Positions 1-8,744 are shown, counted from the stretch's first letter. The stretch is 64,000 nt of DNA from Candidatus Amarobacter glycogenicus (GCA_016719395.1 JADJZF010000003.1:186001-250000); one strand, 5' to 3'. Numbers and translations are program-made. Notes: generated by a model not told the origin, from the letters alone.

Positions 1-486
1 GCGATTGCGCCGGCAAGCCGCCTGGTTTCCTGAGCGAGGGCAGCACGTTCGGCTTCCCACCGGGCTTCGGCCCTCACGAGGCCCTTTTTGGGCGTCCGCA
101 TGCTCGGAGTCCGCTGCCTCGATCCTCGCCATGACTTCCAAGTCCTGGTCCTCGAGCTTCGAGCGATGCCCCTTCAGAATCTCGACTTCGTGCTGGATGT
201 TGGTGAGTTCCTTGGGGTTCCGCACCGAACCGTCGTAGAGCCGCTTCTCTTCGGGAGCAATCTTCGAGGTGAGCACGTCTACTTCGCCCTCGATGCGGCG
301 CTGTTCCTTCCGTGCGTCCGCGAGTTCGCCATCTGCCGCGGCGAAGCGTTCGCGGGCCGCGCTGAGTTCCTCGCTGCCCTTCAGACGGCGCTCAGCCTCC
401 TCGAGCGAGGCACGAAGGTTCCCCGCCTCATCGTCGATTTCCTGCAGGGTGCGGATCTCGGATACCTGACTCAATGCGTGTTTCAC
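1..486 (-). CDS. COG1579-type coiled-coil protein (zinc-ribbon family), partial, frameshifted
   Basis: This gene runs off the left edge, so only its N-terminal coiled coil is visible. Reading leftward from a GTG at 486, the product is rich in Glu, Arg and Ala. It contains the segment EEKRLYDGSVRNPKEL followed by LKGHRSKLEDQDLEVM, which is the hallmark of the COG1579 family (long coiled coil plus a C-terminal C4 zinc ribbon, thought to bind nucleic acid). The zinc ribbon would lie outside the window. The frame breaks at about 83-92, in a run of five T followed by three G on the + strand. One base too many there restores a coiled coil (RAEARWEAERAALAQETRR) to the edge. Family assignment is fairly secure; function is unknown. 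Confidence 0.7.
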   Translation of the reverse strand, partial: MKHALSQVSEIRTLQEIDDEAGNLRASLEEAERRLKGSEELSAARERFAAADGELADARKEQRRIEGEVDVLTSKIAPEEKRLYDGSVRNPKELTNIQHEVEILKGHRSKLEDQDLEVMARIEAADSEHADAQKGPREGRSPVGSRTCCPRSGNQAACRRNR

Positions 487-886
487 CGGCAAAGCAGACT
501 CTGGTTGGCCGAGGGCTAACCGTAGCGCTAAGCGTAGGAGTGCGGCCCGAAGGCGTAAACGCTTCGCGGCCCGGATTTGCTGAATCGTTACGAACTGACG
601 GCCGTTATGGAGGTCTGCGGAGGCATCGGATGAAACGGGCCTTTCGCCGGATCGCCCGGGAGCAGGGACCATGCGACATGGCGTGCGAGTGCAGGCCCTG
701 GATCTCGTTCCGTCATTTGCACCGCTTGGCCCTGGGCCCTCATTCGCCCACCGCCGGAGTCATCGCAGTCTGACCGAAGCGGTGGCCGGAATCGGGTGCA
801 GAAGAGACACCGGAAGGGCCCGGCGCGGGCACGGGAGACGACGTGTAGTACTCTGAAGGTCACCTCGCCAGAGAGGTCTGCTCCCG
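487..886. other. 400-base intergenic region without a recognised gene
   Basis: This stretch lies between the divergent COG1579-like gene and yceD, so it should hold both promoters. I found no reading frame with coding character. The conserved cores of RNase P RNA, SRP RNA and tmRNA are absent. Short imperfect inverted repeats are present (for example around 550-575), but none is convincing. Confidence 0.5.
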
Positions 887-1384
887 ATGCTCTACAACGT
901 TTCCCAGCTGCTTCGCGAAGAGGTTGGCGCCAGCCGCCGGTACGACATCGAACCGGAAGAGAACGTCCACCACGGCCGCATCGAACTGATTCGCACGCCC
1001 GGGGGCATCCTTGTGCGGTGCACGGCACGCGTCGAACTCGAAGCGGAGTGCAGCCGCTGCCTCGCGCCATTCGGTTACCTGGCGGATGTCGCCTTCGAAG
1101 AGGTATATGCGCAGCAGGTTGAACCGGCAACGGGCCGCAAGTTGCCACTCGAAGATCCCGACTCTTTCCTCATCGGCACGGACCACACAATCGACATTAG
1201 AGAGGCGGTGAGGCAATATGGCCAGATGGCTGCAGAGATGCAGCCGCTTTGCCGTCCAGACTGTCCCGGGATTTGCCCGGTGTGCGGGACGGATCTCGGC
1301 ATCGCAAACTGCCAGTGTGACCGGACGCCCATCGACCCTCGATGGCAGTCGCTCGTAGCATTGAAGCGCAAGACGAATGGGTAA
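887..1384 (+). CDS. yceD: YceD/DUF177 family protein
   Basis: A 165-residue protein of the YceD (DUF177) family, which is almost always encoded directly before rpmF and is linked to 23S rRNA maturation or accumulation. The N-terminal part has the typical RVELEAECSRCLAPF segment. The C-terminus carries a cysteine cluster, CRPDCPGICPVCGTDLG, that probably binds zinc. It is followed 20 bases later by rpmF, the standard arrangement, so the two are probably one transcript. Length is normal for the family. The biochemical role remains only partly known. Confidence 0.9.
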   Translation: MLYNVSQLLREEVGASRRYDIEPEENVHHGRIELIRTPGGILVRCTARVELEAECSRCLAPFGYLADVAFEEVYAQQVEPATGRKLPLEDPDSFLIGTDHTIDIREAVRQYGQMAAEMQPLCRPDCPGICPVCGTDLGIANCQCDRTPIDPRWQSLVALKRKTNG

Positions 1385-1404
1385 GTACCTGAAGGAGTCC
1401 CGTT

Positions 1405-1599
1405 ATGGCCCCGCTGCCGAAGCGGAAGTACGCCTCTTCTCGACAGGGGAAGCGACGCTCCCACCTCAAGATCCAGATGCCTCACGTCATCGATTGTCCG
1501 CGGTGCAAGAGCCCACGGCTCGCCCACCACGCCTGCCCGATCTGCGGGACCTACCGGGGCCGCGAAGTGATCGCACTTCCGGAACCGGACCTGGACTAA
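1405..1599 (+). CDS. rpmF: 50S ribosomal protein L32
   Basis: A 64-residue L32 protein of the large ribosomal subunit. It shows the N-terminal basic stretch PKRKYASSRQGKRRSH and a four-cysteine zinc ribbon (CPRC at about residue 31 and CPIC at about residue 44), so this is the zinc-binding form. A strong AAGGAG at 1391-1396 sits 8 bases before the ATG. It lies between yceD and fabD, the usual L32-fatty-acid gene neighbourhood. Confidence 0.96.
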   Translation: MAPLPKRKYASSRQGKRRSHLKIQMPHVIDCPRCKSPRLAHHACPICGTYRGREVIALPEPDLD

Positions 1600-1616
1600 C
1601 GAACCCGGGATTGGCG

Positions 1617-2570
1617 GTGGCTCCGTTCATCGCCCTCGAAGAACCTGTCCAGGCCACCCGTGCGTTGGTCTTCCCCGGGCAGGGCGCGCAGTCTGTTGGC
1701 ATGGGGAAAGACCTCTACGACGAGTTCCCCTCGGCGCGCGAACTATATGACCGAGCTGATGAGATTCTCGGGTTCCGGCTTTCGAAGCTCTGCTTCGAAG
1801 GCCCGGAAGAGGAACTCCAGCAGACGCGGAACGCACAGCCCGCGATCGCAGTCACGAGCCTCGCGTTGCTGAAGGTCGCCACAGAACTCACACCTCAACT
1901 GTTGAAGAAACCTGCTTACGTCGCCGGGCATTCGCTCGGCGAGTACCCCGCGCTCGTGGCGGCGGGCGCCCTCCAGTTCGATGAAGCCGTACGCCTGCTT
2001 CGTACCCGCGGAGAGCTCATGCAGGCCGCGGGGGACAAGAACCCCGGCACCATGGCGGCCGTCCTCGGGCTGGATATCCCCGACTGCGAAGAAGTCTGCC
2101 GGGAGGCCGGCGCCGAGATCTGCACGGTGAACGCTCCCGGGCAGATCGTCATCGGCGGCCGGCGCGAAGCAGTTGTCCGCGCACTCGACTATGCGAAGGC
2201 GAGAGGCGCTGCGAGGGTGATCCCGATGAGCGTTAGCGGCGCCTTCCACAGCTCGCTGATGCGCCCGGCGGCGGACGGGATGGTCCAGCCGGTCGCAACG
2301 GCCGCTATCTCGGACCCAATTGTCCCGGTCATCGCGAACTGCACGGCGACGCCGGTTACCCAGGAAGTCCAGATCCGCCACGAACTCGTCGACCAGGTTT
2401 GCCGGCCGGTGCAGTGGAGCCGGACTGTCGACTTTCTCGGGGAACACGGTGTGGAGACGTTCATCGAGTTCGGCCCCGGACGCGTGCTGACGTCGATCAT
2501 CAAGCGCATGTTGCGCAAGTCAAACTGCATCAACGTGAACGACGCGACGTCGGTCCGCGTTTCGCTTTAA
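1617..2570 (+). CDS. fabD: Malonyl-CoA:ACP transacylase FabD
   Basis: FabD moves malonyl groups from CoA to acyl carrier protein, supplying extender units for fatty-acid synthesis in the cytoplasm. The product (about 317 residues) has the N-terminal FPGQGAQ loop, the nucleophile elbow GHSLGEYPAL with the catalytic serine, and the VSGAFHSSLM segment with the catalytic histidine. The frame is open upstream through rpmF, so the start must be chosen. The GTG at 1617, preceded by GGGA at 1607-1610, places the conserved FPGQG motif at the usual distance; a TTG at 1611 is the alternative. The acceptor (ACP) is encoded two genes downstream. Confidence 0.95.
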   Translation: MAPFIALEEPVQATRALVFPGQGAQSVGMGKDLYDEFPSARELYDRADEILGFRLSKLCFEGPEEELQQTRNAQPAIAVTSLALLKVATELTPQLLKKPAYVAGHSLGEYPALVAAGALQFDEAVRLLRTRGELMQAAGDKNPGTMAAVLGLDIPDCEEVCREAGAEICTVNAPGQIVIGGRREAVVRALDYAKARGAARVIPMSVSGAFHSSLMRPAADGMVQPVATAAISDPIVPVIANCTATPVTQEVQIRHELVDQVCRPVQWSRTVDFLGEHGVETFIEFGPGRVLTSIIKRMLRKSNCINVNDATSVRVSL

Positions 2571-2680
2571 GCTGGCTGGCCGGCGGTCCCTCCGGCCGGG
2601 GTGAGGATCGCTTCGCATCCGGGGGAGCGCAGGTCCGACGCTATCGCGGGGCACATCAAACAACACTGGGTTGGTGAGGC

Positions 2681-3430
2681 ATGGGTGATCTGGACGGACG
2701 CGTTGCGCTTGTGACCGGCGGTTCGCGCGGGATCGGCCGGGCAATTTGTATCGAACTCGCGGGGCGCGGGGCCAAGGTCGCGGTGAACTACAACACCAAC
2801 CCATCCCTCGCGGAAGAGGTTGTGGCGACTATCGCCCAGAGCGGCGGTGAAGCAGCGGCGATCGGCGGGGACGTCTCCGATCCGGACCAGGCGGCGAACC
2901 TGGTGAAAGCGACGATCGACCGGTTTGGCGGATTGGACATCCTTGTCAATAACGCCGGCATCACGCGTGATGGCCTCCTCATGCGCATGTCAGAGGACGA
3001 CTGGGACGCAGTGCACAACACGAACCTTCGCGGAACGTTCCTCGTGACGAAGGCGGCGATGCGGCCGATGCTGCGAGCAAGGGGTGGCCGCATCATCAAC
3101 ATCACGAGCGTTGTTGGCGTGATGGGAAATGCCGGCCAGGCGAACTACGCGGCCGCGAAGGCCGGTGTCATCGGGTTCACGCGCTCGGTTGCGCGAGAAG
3201 TAGCTTCTCGCGGTATCACGGTGAACGCCGTCGCTCCAGGTTTTATCCAGACCGACATCATCGCCGGGATGAGCGAACAGGCGGTGACGGCGGTGATGGG
3301 CCAAATCCCCCTCGGCCGGATCGCCGGGGCCGAGGAAGTTGCACCGCTGGTTGGCTTCCTCGCCAGCGATGGCGCCGGCTACATCACGGGGCAGTGCATT
3401 CATGTTGATGGCGGTATGGTGATGGCGTGA
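2681..3430 (+). CDS. fabG: 3-oxoacyl-ACP reductase FabG
   Basis: A 249-residue short-chain dehydrogenase that reduces 3-oxoacyl-ACP with NADPH in the fatty-acid elongation cycle. It shows the Rossmann motif TGGSRGIGRA near residue 12, the NNAG motif, the catalytic serine in NITSVVG and the YAAAK active-site pair. The C-terminus ends in the usual GQCIHVDGGMVMA. Position between fabD and an acyl carrier domain supports FabG over other SDRs. Its last four bases overlap the GTG of the next gene, which implies translational coupling. Confidence 0.94.
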   Translation: MGDLDGRVALVTGGSRGIGRAICIELAGRGAKVAVNYNTNPSLAEEVVATIAQSGGEAAAIGGDVSDPDQAANLVKATIDRFGGLDILVNNAGITRDGLLMRMSEDDWDAVHNTNLRGTFLVTKAAMRPMLRARGGRIINITSVVGVMGNAGQANYAAAKAGVIGFTRSVAREVASRGITVNAVAPGFIQTDIIAGMSEQAVTAVMGQIPLGRIAGAEEVAPLVGFLASDGAGYITGQCIHVDGGMVMA

Positions 3431-4197
3431 GCCAGAACCCGATGCGCAAAGCCCGCCAGCTGGCACTCGAAGCACTGTACGAATCCGAGACCTCTGACCA
3501 CCCTGCCGTCCGGGTCTTCGAGCGGCAGCTCGCAGAGGCCGCGACGGAAGACGCGGGAGTGGCGAAGCCCCGCCCCAGCGGTTATGGGCGAGAGCTCATC
3601 GAGGGCGTCATCGAACACCGCGATGAGCTCGATTCATACATCCAGGAGGCGGCGACGCAGTACCCCGTAGACACGCTGGCCGTCGTTGACCGGAACATCC
3701 TTCGCCTTGCAATATGGGAACTGCTTGCCGATAATTCGGCGCCGGTCGGAGCAGTGGTAAATGAAGCTGTGGAGCTGGCCCACCGGTATGGAGGGGACAG
3801 CGCCCCGTCTTTTGTGAACGGAGTGCTTCGAACCGTAAGCCAACGAATCAAGGCCGCGCAGGCGGCCATCCCCGCACCGCTGGACGCGGCCCCCATCGAC
3901 AATCTCACAAACGTTTCATCAGGAGCACTCCCCAACGTGGCAACAGTATTCGAACGAGTCCGCGCTATTGTGGTCGAACAGCTTGGCGTCGAGGAGGATG
4001 AAGTCGTCCTCGGGGCATCCTTCGTGGATGACCTCAATGCCGACTCCCTCGACCTGGTCGAGTTGATTATGTCGCTCGAAGAGGAGTTTTCGAGCGACGC
4101 CGGCGAGCTGGAAATCAGCGACGAGGACGCAGAGAAGATCGCTTCGGTGCAGGACGCCGTAGACTACCTGAAAGACCACGGCGTCGAGGACAAGTAA
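3427..4197 (+). CDS. NusB-acyl carrier protein fusion (or NusB with overlapping in-frame AcpP)
   Basis: One uninterrupted frame of 256 codons. Residues 1-145 match NusB, the antitermination factor that pairs with S10 on rRNA transcripts (RKARQLALEALYE at the start; VDRNILRLAIWELL; VVNEAVELAHRYGG; FVNGVLRTV). A Pro/Ala/Asn-rich linker of about 25 residues follows. Residues 172-256 are a complete acyl carrier protein with the phosphopantetheine serine in DDLNADSLDLVELIM. No stop separates the two. A GTG at 3937 with AGGAG at 3921-3925 lies in frame exactly where free ACP would begin, so both a fusion and a separate ACP could be made. NusB-ACP fusion is not a standard arrangement. Position after fabD-fabG fits the ACP; which product is used is unproven. 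Confidence 0.88.
   Translation: MSQNPMRKARQLALEALYESETSDHPAVRVFERQLAEAATEDAGVAKPRPSGYGRELIEGVIEHRDELDSYIQEAATQYPVDTLAVVDRNILRLAIWELLADNSAPVGAVVNEAVELAHRYGGDSAPSFVNGVLRTVSQRIKAAQAAIPAPLDAAPIDNLTNVSSGALPNVATVFERVRAIVVEQLGVEEDEVVLGASFVDDLNADSLDLVELIMSLEEEFSSDAGELEISDEDAEKIASVQDAVDYLKDHGVEDK
3921..3939 (+). promoter_or_regulatory. acpP: Internal ribosome binding site and GTG start for acyl carrier protein
   Basis: AGGAG at 3921-3925 is followed after 11 bases by GTG at 3937-3939, in the same frame as the upstream NusB part. Starting here gives an 86-residue protein beginning ATVFERVRAIVVEQLG, the normal start and size of ACP. Spacing is slightly long. This decides whether free ACP can be made from the fused frame. 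Confidence 0.6.
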
Positions 4198-4247
4198 GCC
4201 TTCCGTCGTGGCAGCCGGGACGCTGACCGGTCCCGCGGGAGGGTAAT

Positions 4248-4649
4248 GTGGAATTCCTGGGTATTGGCTACCAGGAACTCCTGCTTGTGCTGGTGCTGCT
4301 GCTCGTCGTGGTGGGCCCCGAGAGGCTCCCGGCGATGGCGTACCAACTCGGGCGGGCGGTGCGGACCATGCAGGGCTATGCACGCGCCGTGCGAGACGAG
4401 TTCAGCGATGAGATCGACTACCTGGACGAGCAGTACAAGACCATCAAAGGCCAGGTGAATGAAGCCCAGGGCACGCTTCGTGCCGAGAATGCGAAGCTCA
4501 ATAGCGAGCTCCGCGAAGTGACCGCTTCGGTCGAATCGACCGTCGCGACCGTCCGGTCGGAAGTCCAGGCCGCGAACGCTGAGGCTGCCGCTAGCGTGAA
4601 CGCGGCAGCCACGCCTTCGGAACCCGCAAAACCGCCGATGGTTTTCTGA
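4248..4649 (+). CDS. tatA: Twin-arginine translocase subunit TatA/TatB
   Basis: A 133-residue protein with one N-terminal membrane segment (about residues 8-24, very rich in Leu and Val), the hinge motif VGPERLP, then a long amphipathic and coiled-coil-like region. The GPERLP hinge and length are closer to TatB than to short TatA, but both fall in one family. It builds the Tat pathway for folded proteins together with TatC, encoded 5 bases downstream. The GTG at 4248 is preferred because GGGAGGG lies just before it. A Tat substrate (the RR-signal binding protein near 44.6 kb) is encoded in this window. Confidence 0.88.
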   Translation: MEFLGIGYQELLLVLVLLLVVVGPERLPAMAYQLGRAVRTMQGYARAVRDEFSDEIDYLDEQYKTIKGQVNEAQGTLRAENAKLNSELREVTASVESTVATVRSEVQAANAEAAASVNAAATPSEPAKPPMVF

Positions 4650-4654
4650 GCGCC

Positions 4655-5449
4655 ATGGCCGCCGAACCAGTCAACGAGCCGATCCAGCTGAGGCCAGACC
4701 AGCAGCCGTTCCACGAGGGTGAGATGACTCTCCTCGAGCACCTGCGGGAACTCCGCACCCGCGTGCTCATCTGCGCAGTCGCTGTTGTGCTCGGCATGCT
4801 CCTTTGCGTCGTGTTCTGGGAGACGATCGTGGGCTGGCTGATTGCCCCCGCGCGAGCGGAGATCCCGGACTTCCGGCTGACGGTCTTCAGCCCGACGGAG
4901 ACGATCGCCCTGATGTTCAAGATCGGCATGTACGGCGGGCTCATGCTCGCTTCGCCGGTCGTCCTCTACGAGATCCTGGCGTTCATCGTGCCGGGCCTGA
5001 CACCACGCGAACGAAAGCTGGTCCTGCCGGGGACCATCGGTGTCGTAGGCTTCCTGATCGCCGGGATGGCGTTCGCCTACTGGATCATCCTGCCGGCGTC
5101 ACTTGGGTTTTTGCTGAACTTCGGCGGCGACAACTTCGATCAGAAGATCGGCGTGAAGCAGTACTTCGACTTCGCCATACGCATCATTTTCTGGGTGGGT
5201 GTGTCTTTCGAACTGCCGATGGTGCTGACGCTGCTGGCGAAGCTGCGCGTCGTCCGGGCGAAACAACTCCTCGGATTCTGGCGCTACGCGATCGTCATTA
5301 TCTTCATCGTCGCGGCGATCGTGACACCGACGCCGGACCCGCTGACCCAGAGCCTCGTGGCCGGTCCTTTGCTGGGACTGTATGTGCTCGGCATAGGCCT
5401 CGCCTGGGTGGTCCAGCCAAAGCGGCCAAAACCAGAGGCGGCTCCGTGA
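4655..5449 (+). CDS. tatC: Sec-independent protein translocase TatC
   Basis: A 264-residue polytopic membrane protein that binds twin-arginine signal peptides. The N-terminal cytoplasmic part holds the family signature MTLLEHLRELRTRV, followed by about six hydrophobic segments and the conserved F-x-P-T-E region (FSPTETIALMFKIGMYGG). It directly follows tatA/B and ends in a GTGA overlap with the next permease gene. Length is normal. Confidence 0.95.
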   Translation: MAAEPVNEPIQLRPDQQPFHEGEMTLLEHLRELRTRVLICAVAVVLGMLLCVVFWETIVGWLIAPARAEIPDFRLTVFSPTETIALMFKIGMYGGLMLASPVVLYEILAFIVPGLTPRERKLVLPGTIGVVGFLIAGMAFAYWIILPASLGFLLNFGGDNFDQKIGVKQYFDFAIRIIFWVGVSFELPMVLTLLAKLRVVRAKQLLGFWRYAIVIIFIVAAIVTPTPDPLTQSLVAGPLLGLYVLGIGLAWVVQPKRPKPEAAP

Positions 5450-6270
5450 GCGAGGCCGGCCAGGCGGTGCATCGCCCTGCGGTCGCCGCGACTGCAGGCT
5501 TCGGCGGCGGGTTCGTGAGCGGCCTCCTTGGCGGGGGTGGCGGCTCGATCATGATCCCGTTCCTGACGGGCCCGATGGGCATGCCGCAACACATGGCGCA
5601 CGGCACATCGCTCGTGGTCATCACTTCAGCCGCGGGCGCTGCCGCAATCGTGTATGGCCTGCACGAGCCGATCAGCGCGGTGCTCGTCGCTTCGCTCGGA
5701 GCCGGAGCGATCGGCGGCGCGTTCCTCGGCGCGCGGGGGGCGGCCCGGATCCCGGCGCTGCAACTGCGCCAGCTCTTCGGGCTGTTCCTTATCGCCGTTT
5801 CGCTCCGGCTCCTCATCTGGGACTCAGTCGAGCCCTGGTTCGACGCAAACGGCTGGCAAGAACCACTCGCGGGCGCCACGCTTGGGCTCGCCGGAGGGGT
5901 GATGTCGGGAGCGCTCGGTGTCGGCGGCGGCTCAATATTCGTGCCCGGGCTCGTGCTCGGCCTCGGGATCGGTCAACACGAGGCGCAGGGCATCTCTCTC
6001 TGGGTTGTCGTGATCGCCTCGGTGATGGGTGGGCTCACGCACTATCGCCAGGGAACTGTGGACACCGAGGCCGCGAAGTGGCTCGCGCCGGCCGCGCTGC
6101 CAGGCGCACTTGCCGGCGCGGTGGCAGCAGCATTCATGGGCGGTCGCACGCTGCAAGTGGTCTTCGCGGTCCTTCTCATCGCGATCGGGGTGCAGATGCT
6201 TGCGACGGCGCGGCGGCGAATGCGCAACGATCGTCTGGCGCGGCTCGCTCTCGCGGCGGACGCCGCGTGA
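5446..6270 (+). CDS. TauE/SafE family sulfite/organosulfonate-type permease
   Basis: A 274-residue membrane protein with two glycine-rich repeats typical of the TauE/SafE family: GFVSGLLGGGGGSIMIP near the N-terminus and GVMSGALGVGGGSIFVP in the second half. This reflects the internal duplication of the fold (about eight helices). The family exports or imports anions such as sulfite, sulfonates or sulfoacetate; the substrate here cannot be told. The frame stays open far upstream inside tatC, but the GTG at 5446 overlapping the tatC stop gives the normal protein length. It ends in a second GTGA overlap with the glycosylase gene. Confidence 0.87.
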   Translation: MSEAGQAVHRPAVAATAGFGGGFVSGLLGGGGGSIMIPFLTGPMGMPQHMAHGTSLVVITSAAGAAAIVYGLHEPISAVLVASLGAGAIGGAFLGARGAARIPALQLRQLFGLFLIAVSLRLLIWDSVEPWFDANGWQEPLAGATLGLAGGVMSGALGVGGGSIFVPGLVLGLGIGQHEAQGISLWVVVIASVMGGLTHYRQGTVDTEAAKWLAPAALPGALAGAVAAAFMGGRTLQVVFAVLLIAIGVQMLATARRRMRNDRLARLALAADAA

Positions 6271-7085
6271 TTACCACCATCGAAGAACGGGCAACCGAGC
6301 TTTATCACGTCGTGCGCGCCTGTGGCCTCTGCGCGCTTTCCGGTACCCGGACGAATGCCGTCCCCGGCGAAGGACCGCTCACGGCCGAGGTGATGTGCAT
6401 TGGTGAGGCGCCCGGGATGAACGAAGACAAGCTGGGACGGCCGTTCGTCGGCGCGGCCGGGCAGTTCCTGGGCGAGCTCCTGGGGGCGGCCGGGCTCACG
6501 CGGGAACAGGTCTACATTTGCAACGTCTTGAAGTGCCGGCCACCCGCGAACCGTGACCCACTGCCAGACGAAATCGACGCCTGCGCTGAGTACCTTGACC
6601 TCCAGCTGGACATGGTCGACCCACTCGTCGTGGTGACGCTGGGCCGTTTCTCCATGGCGAAGTGGTTCCCACAACAGGCGATTTCACGCATTCACGGGAG
6701 CGTGAAGGAAATCGATGGCCGGTTCATCGTGCCGATGTATCACCCGGCCGCGGCGCTCCACCAGGGGAGCCTGCGGCAGGTCCTCCTGGACGACTTTGCG
6801 AAGCTGCCCGGTATCCTCAACCATGCACGGAGGGCGAGGCAGACGCCAGCAGCGACAGGCAGCGTCTCCACGGGAGGCGGGCCCGAGAGGGTCGCCGGCA
6901 GCGCAGAGGTGCGACCGGTGCCCGTGGGCGCAGCGACGGAACTGCCTGTGGCGGCCGTGAACTCACCGGCAGACGGATCCCCGCCAACCTTCGCGGCCCC
7001 CGCCGCCACCGAGCAGGAACTGACGGCTGAACGGGCTGAGCCCGCTCTGACCGATAAAACAGAACAAATCCGACTCTTTGATTAG
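6267..7085 (+). CDS. udg: Family 4 type iron-sulfur uracil-DNA glycosylase
   Basis: A 272-residue uracil-DNA glycosylase of the thermophile/4Fe-4S type. Residues 1-195 cover the fold: CGLC near residue 20, motif A GEAPG, KCRPP and a later Cys (DACAEYL) complete the four cluster ligands, and motif B is YHPAAALHQ. It removes uracil produced by cytosine deamination. The last about 75 residues are a Pro/Ala/Thr-rich tail with no family counterpart, ending in KTEQIRLFD. That end resembles sliding-clamp binding peptides (Q-x-x-(I/L)-x-L-F), which is an inference. Start is the GTG at 6267 overlapping the upstream stop. Confidence 0.88.
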   Translation: MITTIEERATELYHVVRACGLCALSGTRTNAVPGEGPLTAEVMCIGEAPGMNEDKLGRPFVGAAGQFLGELLGAAGLTREQVYICNVLKCRPPANRDPLPDEIDACAEYLDLQLDMVDPLVVVTLGRFSMAKWFPQQAISRIHGSVKEIDGRFIVPMYHPAAALHQGSLRQVLLDDFAKLPGILNHARRARQTPAATGSVSTGGGPERVAGSAEVRPVPVGAATELPVAAVNSPADGSPPTFAAPAATEQELTAERAEPALTDKTEQIRLFD

Positions 7086-7091
7086 GACTGA

Positions 7092-8744
7092 ATGACAGAA
7101 AAACTTCGTGTAATCCCGCTCGGCGGCCTGGGTGAAATCGGCCGCAACATGATGCTGCTGGAGTATGGCGACGACATCATCGTCGTCGATGTCGGGCTGA
7201 TGTTCCCGGAAGAGGAGATGCTTGGCGTCGACCTTGTCATCCCGGACTTCAGCTACCTCCGCGACCACAAGGACAAGCTCCGGGCCGTCTTCCTGACCCA
7301 TGGCCACGAGGACCACGTGGGGGCGCTGCCCTACTTCCGGCGGGAGTTCAATGCGCCGATCTACAGCGCCAAGCTCACGGACGGCCTGATTCGCGTGAAG
7401 CTGCAGGAGCACCGGCTACTGCAAGACTCGGAGACCCATGTCATCACGCCGGGAGAAGTAATCACGGCCGGAATCTTCGAGGTCGAATTCTTCACGGTCG
7501 CGCACAGCATCCCGGATGCCTGTGGCCTCATCATCCGCACGCCCCTTGGGCTGCTCGTGCACACCGGCGACTTCAAGCTCGACCACACCCCGGTGATGGA
7601 CCAGCACACCGACCTGATCCGGCTCGCACAGGTTGGGGCGGAGGGCTGCCTGCTCCTCATGGCCGACTCGACCTACGCGGAGCAGGAGGGTTACACGCCC
7701 AGCGAACAGCTCGTCGGCGAGGCACTCCGCACCATCCTGGTCAACGCCCAGGGGAGGGTAATCGTCGCCACCTTCGCATCGCTCATCTCGCGAGTGCAGC
7801 TTCTCGTCGATGCGGCGGTGTTCACCGGGCGGAAGATCTTTGTGACGGGACGGTCGATGATCGACAACGTCGCGATGGCCCGCCAACTTGGGTACATCAA
7901 CGCCCCGGAAGGCGTGATCATCGGCGTCGAAGAGATGCGCAACACGCCGGCTTCGAAGCTGGTGGTGATCACCACCGGGAGCCAGGGCGAACCGACAAGC
8001 GCCCTCACGCGGATGGCGAACGGCGACCATCGCCACATCACCATCTCGAAAGGCGACACGATCGTCCTGTCTTCGAGCCCGGTGCCGGGGAACGAAACAG
8101 CCGTCTACCGGAACGTGGACAACCTCTTCCGCCTCGGCGCCGACGTCCTCTACAACCGCATTTCGAATATCCACGTCCGCGGCCACGCCAGTCGTGAAGA
8201 ACTCAAGATCATCCAGGGGCTCCTGCAGCCCGAATACTTCGTGCCGATCCACGGCGAGTACCGTCACCTCGTGGTCCACGCGCGCCTTGCCGAATCAGTC
8301 GGCGTGCCCCAGGGCAATGCCTTCGTCTTGACGGACGGCGACGTGTTGGAAATCGACGAAGAGTCAGCCTGGATCGGTGACCGCGTCCCCGCGAGCTACG
8401 TTTACGTCGACGGGCTTGGGATCGGCGACGTAGACCAGCACATCCTGCGTGATCGGGCCCACCTCTCGACGGATGGCGTCGTGGTGGTCATGGTCGCGGT
8501 CGACAAGCAGACCGGGAAGCTGGAGCGGCCGGCGGAGGTGCTTGCGCGCGGGTTCGTAGATGTAGAAGACCGGGAGGATCTGCTGGACCAGACTCGCAGA
8601 GTGGCCGCGAAGGCACTCGAAGGGGTGGAGCACTATGCGGAGTTCGGCGACATTAACAGCCGAATCCGCGACGCTGTCAGCAAGTTCCTCTATGATGAGA
8701 CTCGCAGGCGGCCGATGGTGCTGACAGTGACTGTCGAGGTCTAG
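7092..8744 (+). CDS. rnj: Ribonuclease J
   Basis: A 550-residue metallo-beta-lactamase/beta-CASP ribonuclease with 5'-3' exonuclease and endonuclease activity, the main mRNA decay and rRNA maturation enzyme in bacteria that lack RNase E dominance. It shows the start LRVIPLGGLGEIGRNM, the zinc motif THGHEDHVGALP, HTGDFKLDHTP, the beta-CASP serine-rich motif SSSPVPGNE and the HVRGHASREEL motif. The C-terminal domain follows normally to RRPMVLTVTVEV. It starts 6 bases after the glycosylase stop. Confidence 0.96.
   Translation: MTEKLRVIPLGGLGEIGRNMMLLEYGDDIIVVDVGLMFPEEEMLGVDLVIPDFSYLRDHKDKLRAVFLTHGHEDHVGALPYFRREFNAPIYSAKLTDGLIRVKLQEHRLLQDSETHVITPGEVITAGIFEVEFFTVAHSIPDACGLIIRTPLGLLVHTGDFKLDHTPVMDQHTDLIRLAQVGAEGCLLLMADSTYAEQEGYTPSEQLVGEALRTILVNAQGRVIVATFASLISRVQLLVDAAVFTGRKIFVTGRSMIDNVAMARQLGYINAPEGVIIGVEEMRNTPASKLVVITTGSQGEPTSALTRMANGDHRHITISKGDTIVLSSSPVPGNETAVYRNVDNLFRLGADVLYNRISNIHVRGHASREELKIIQGLLQPEYFVPIHGEYRHLVVHARLAESVGVPQGNAFVLTDGDVLEIDEESAWIGDRVPASYVYVDGLGIGDVDQHILRDRAHLSTDGVVVVMVAVDKQTGKLERPAEVLARGFVDVEDREDLLDQTRRVAAKALEGVEHYAEFGDINSRIRDAVSKFLYDETRRRPMVLTVTVEV

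Noticed and set aside
487..886. A structural RNA such as RNase P RNA between the COG1579-like gene and yceD
   Set aside because: None of the conserved RNase P, SRP or tmRNA cores is present; only weak inverted repeats are visible.
4804..5445. A long 5' extension of the TauE gene inside tatC
   Set aside because: The extension is Arg/Asp-rich without membrane character and is antiframe to the well conserved tatC; the GTG at 5446 gives the normal length.
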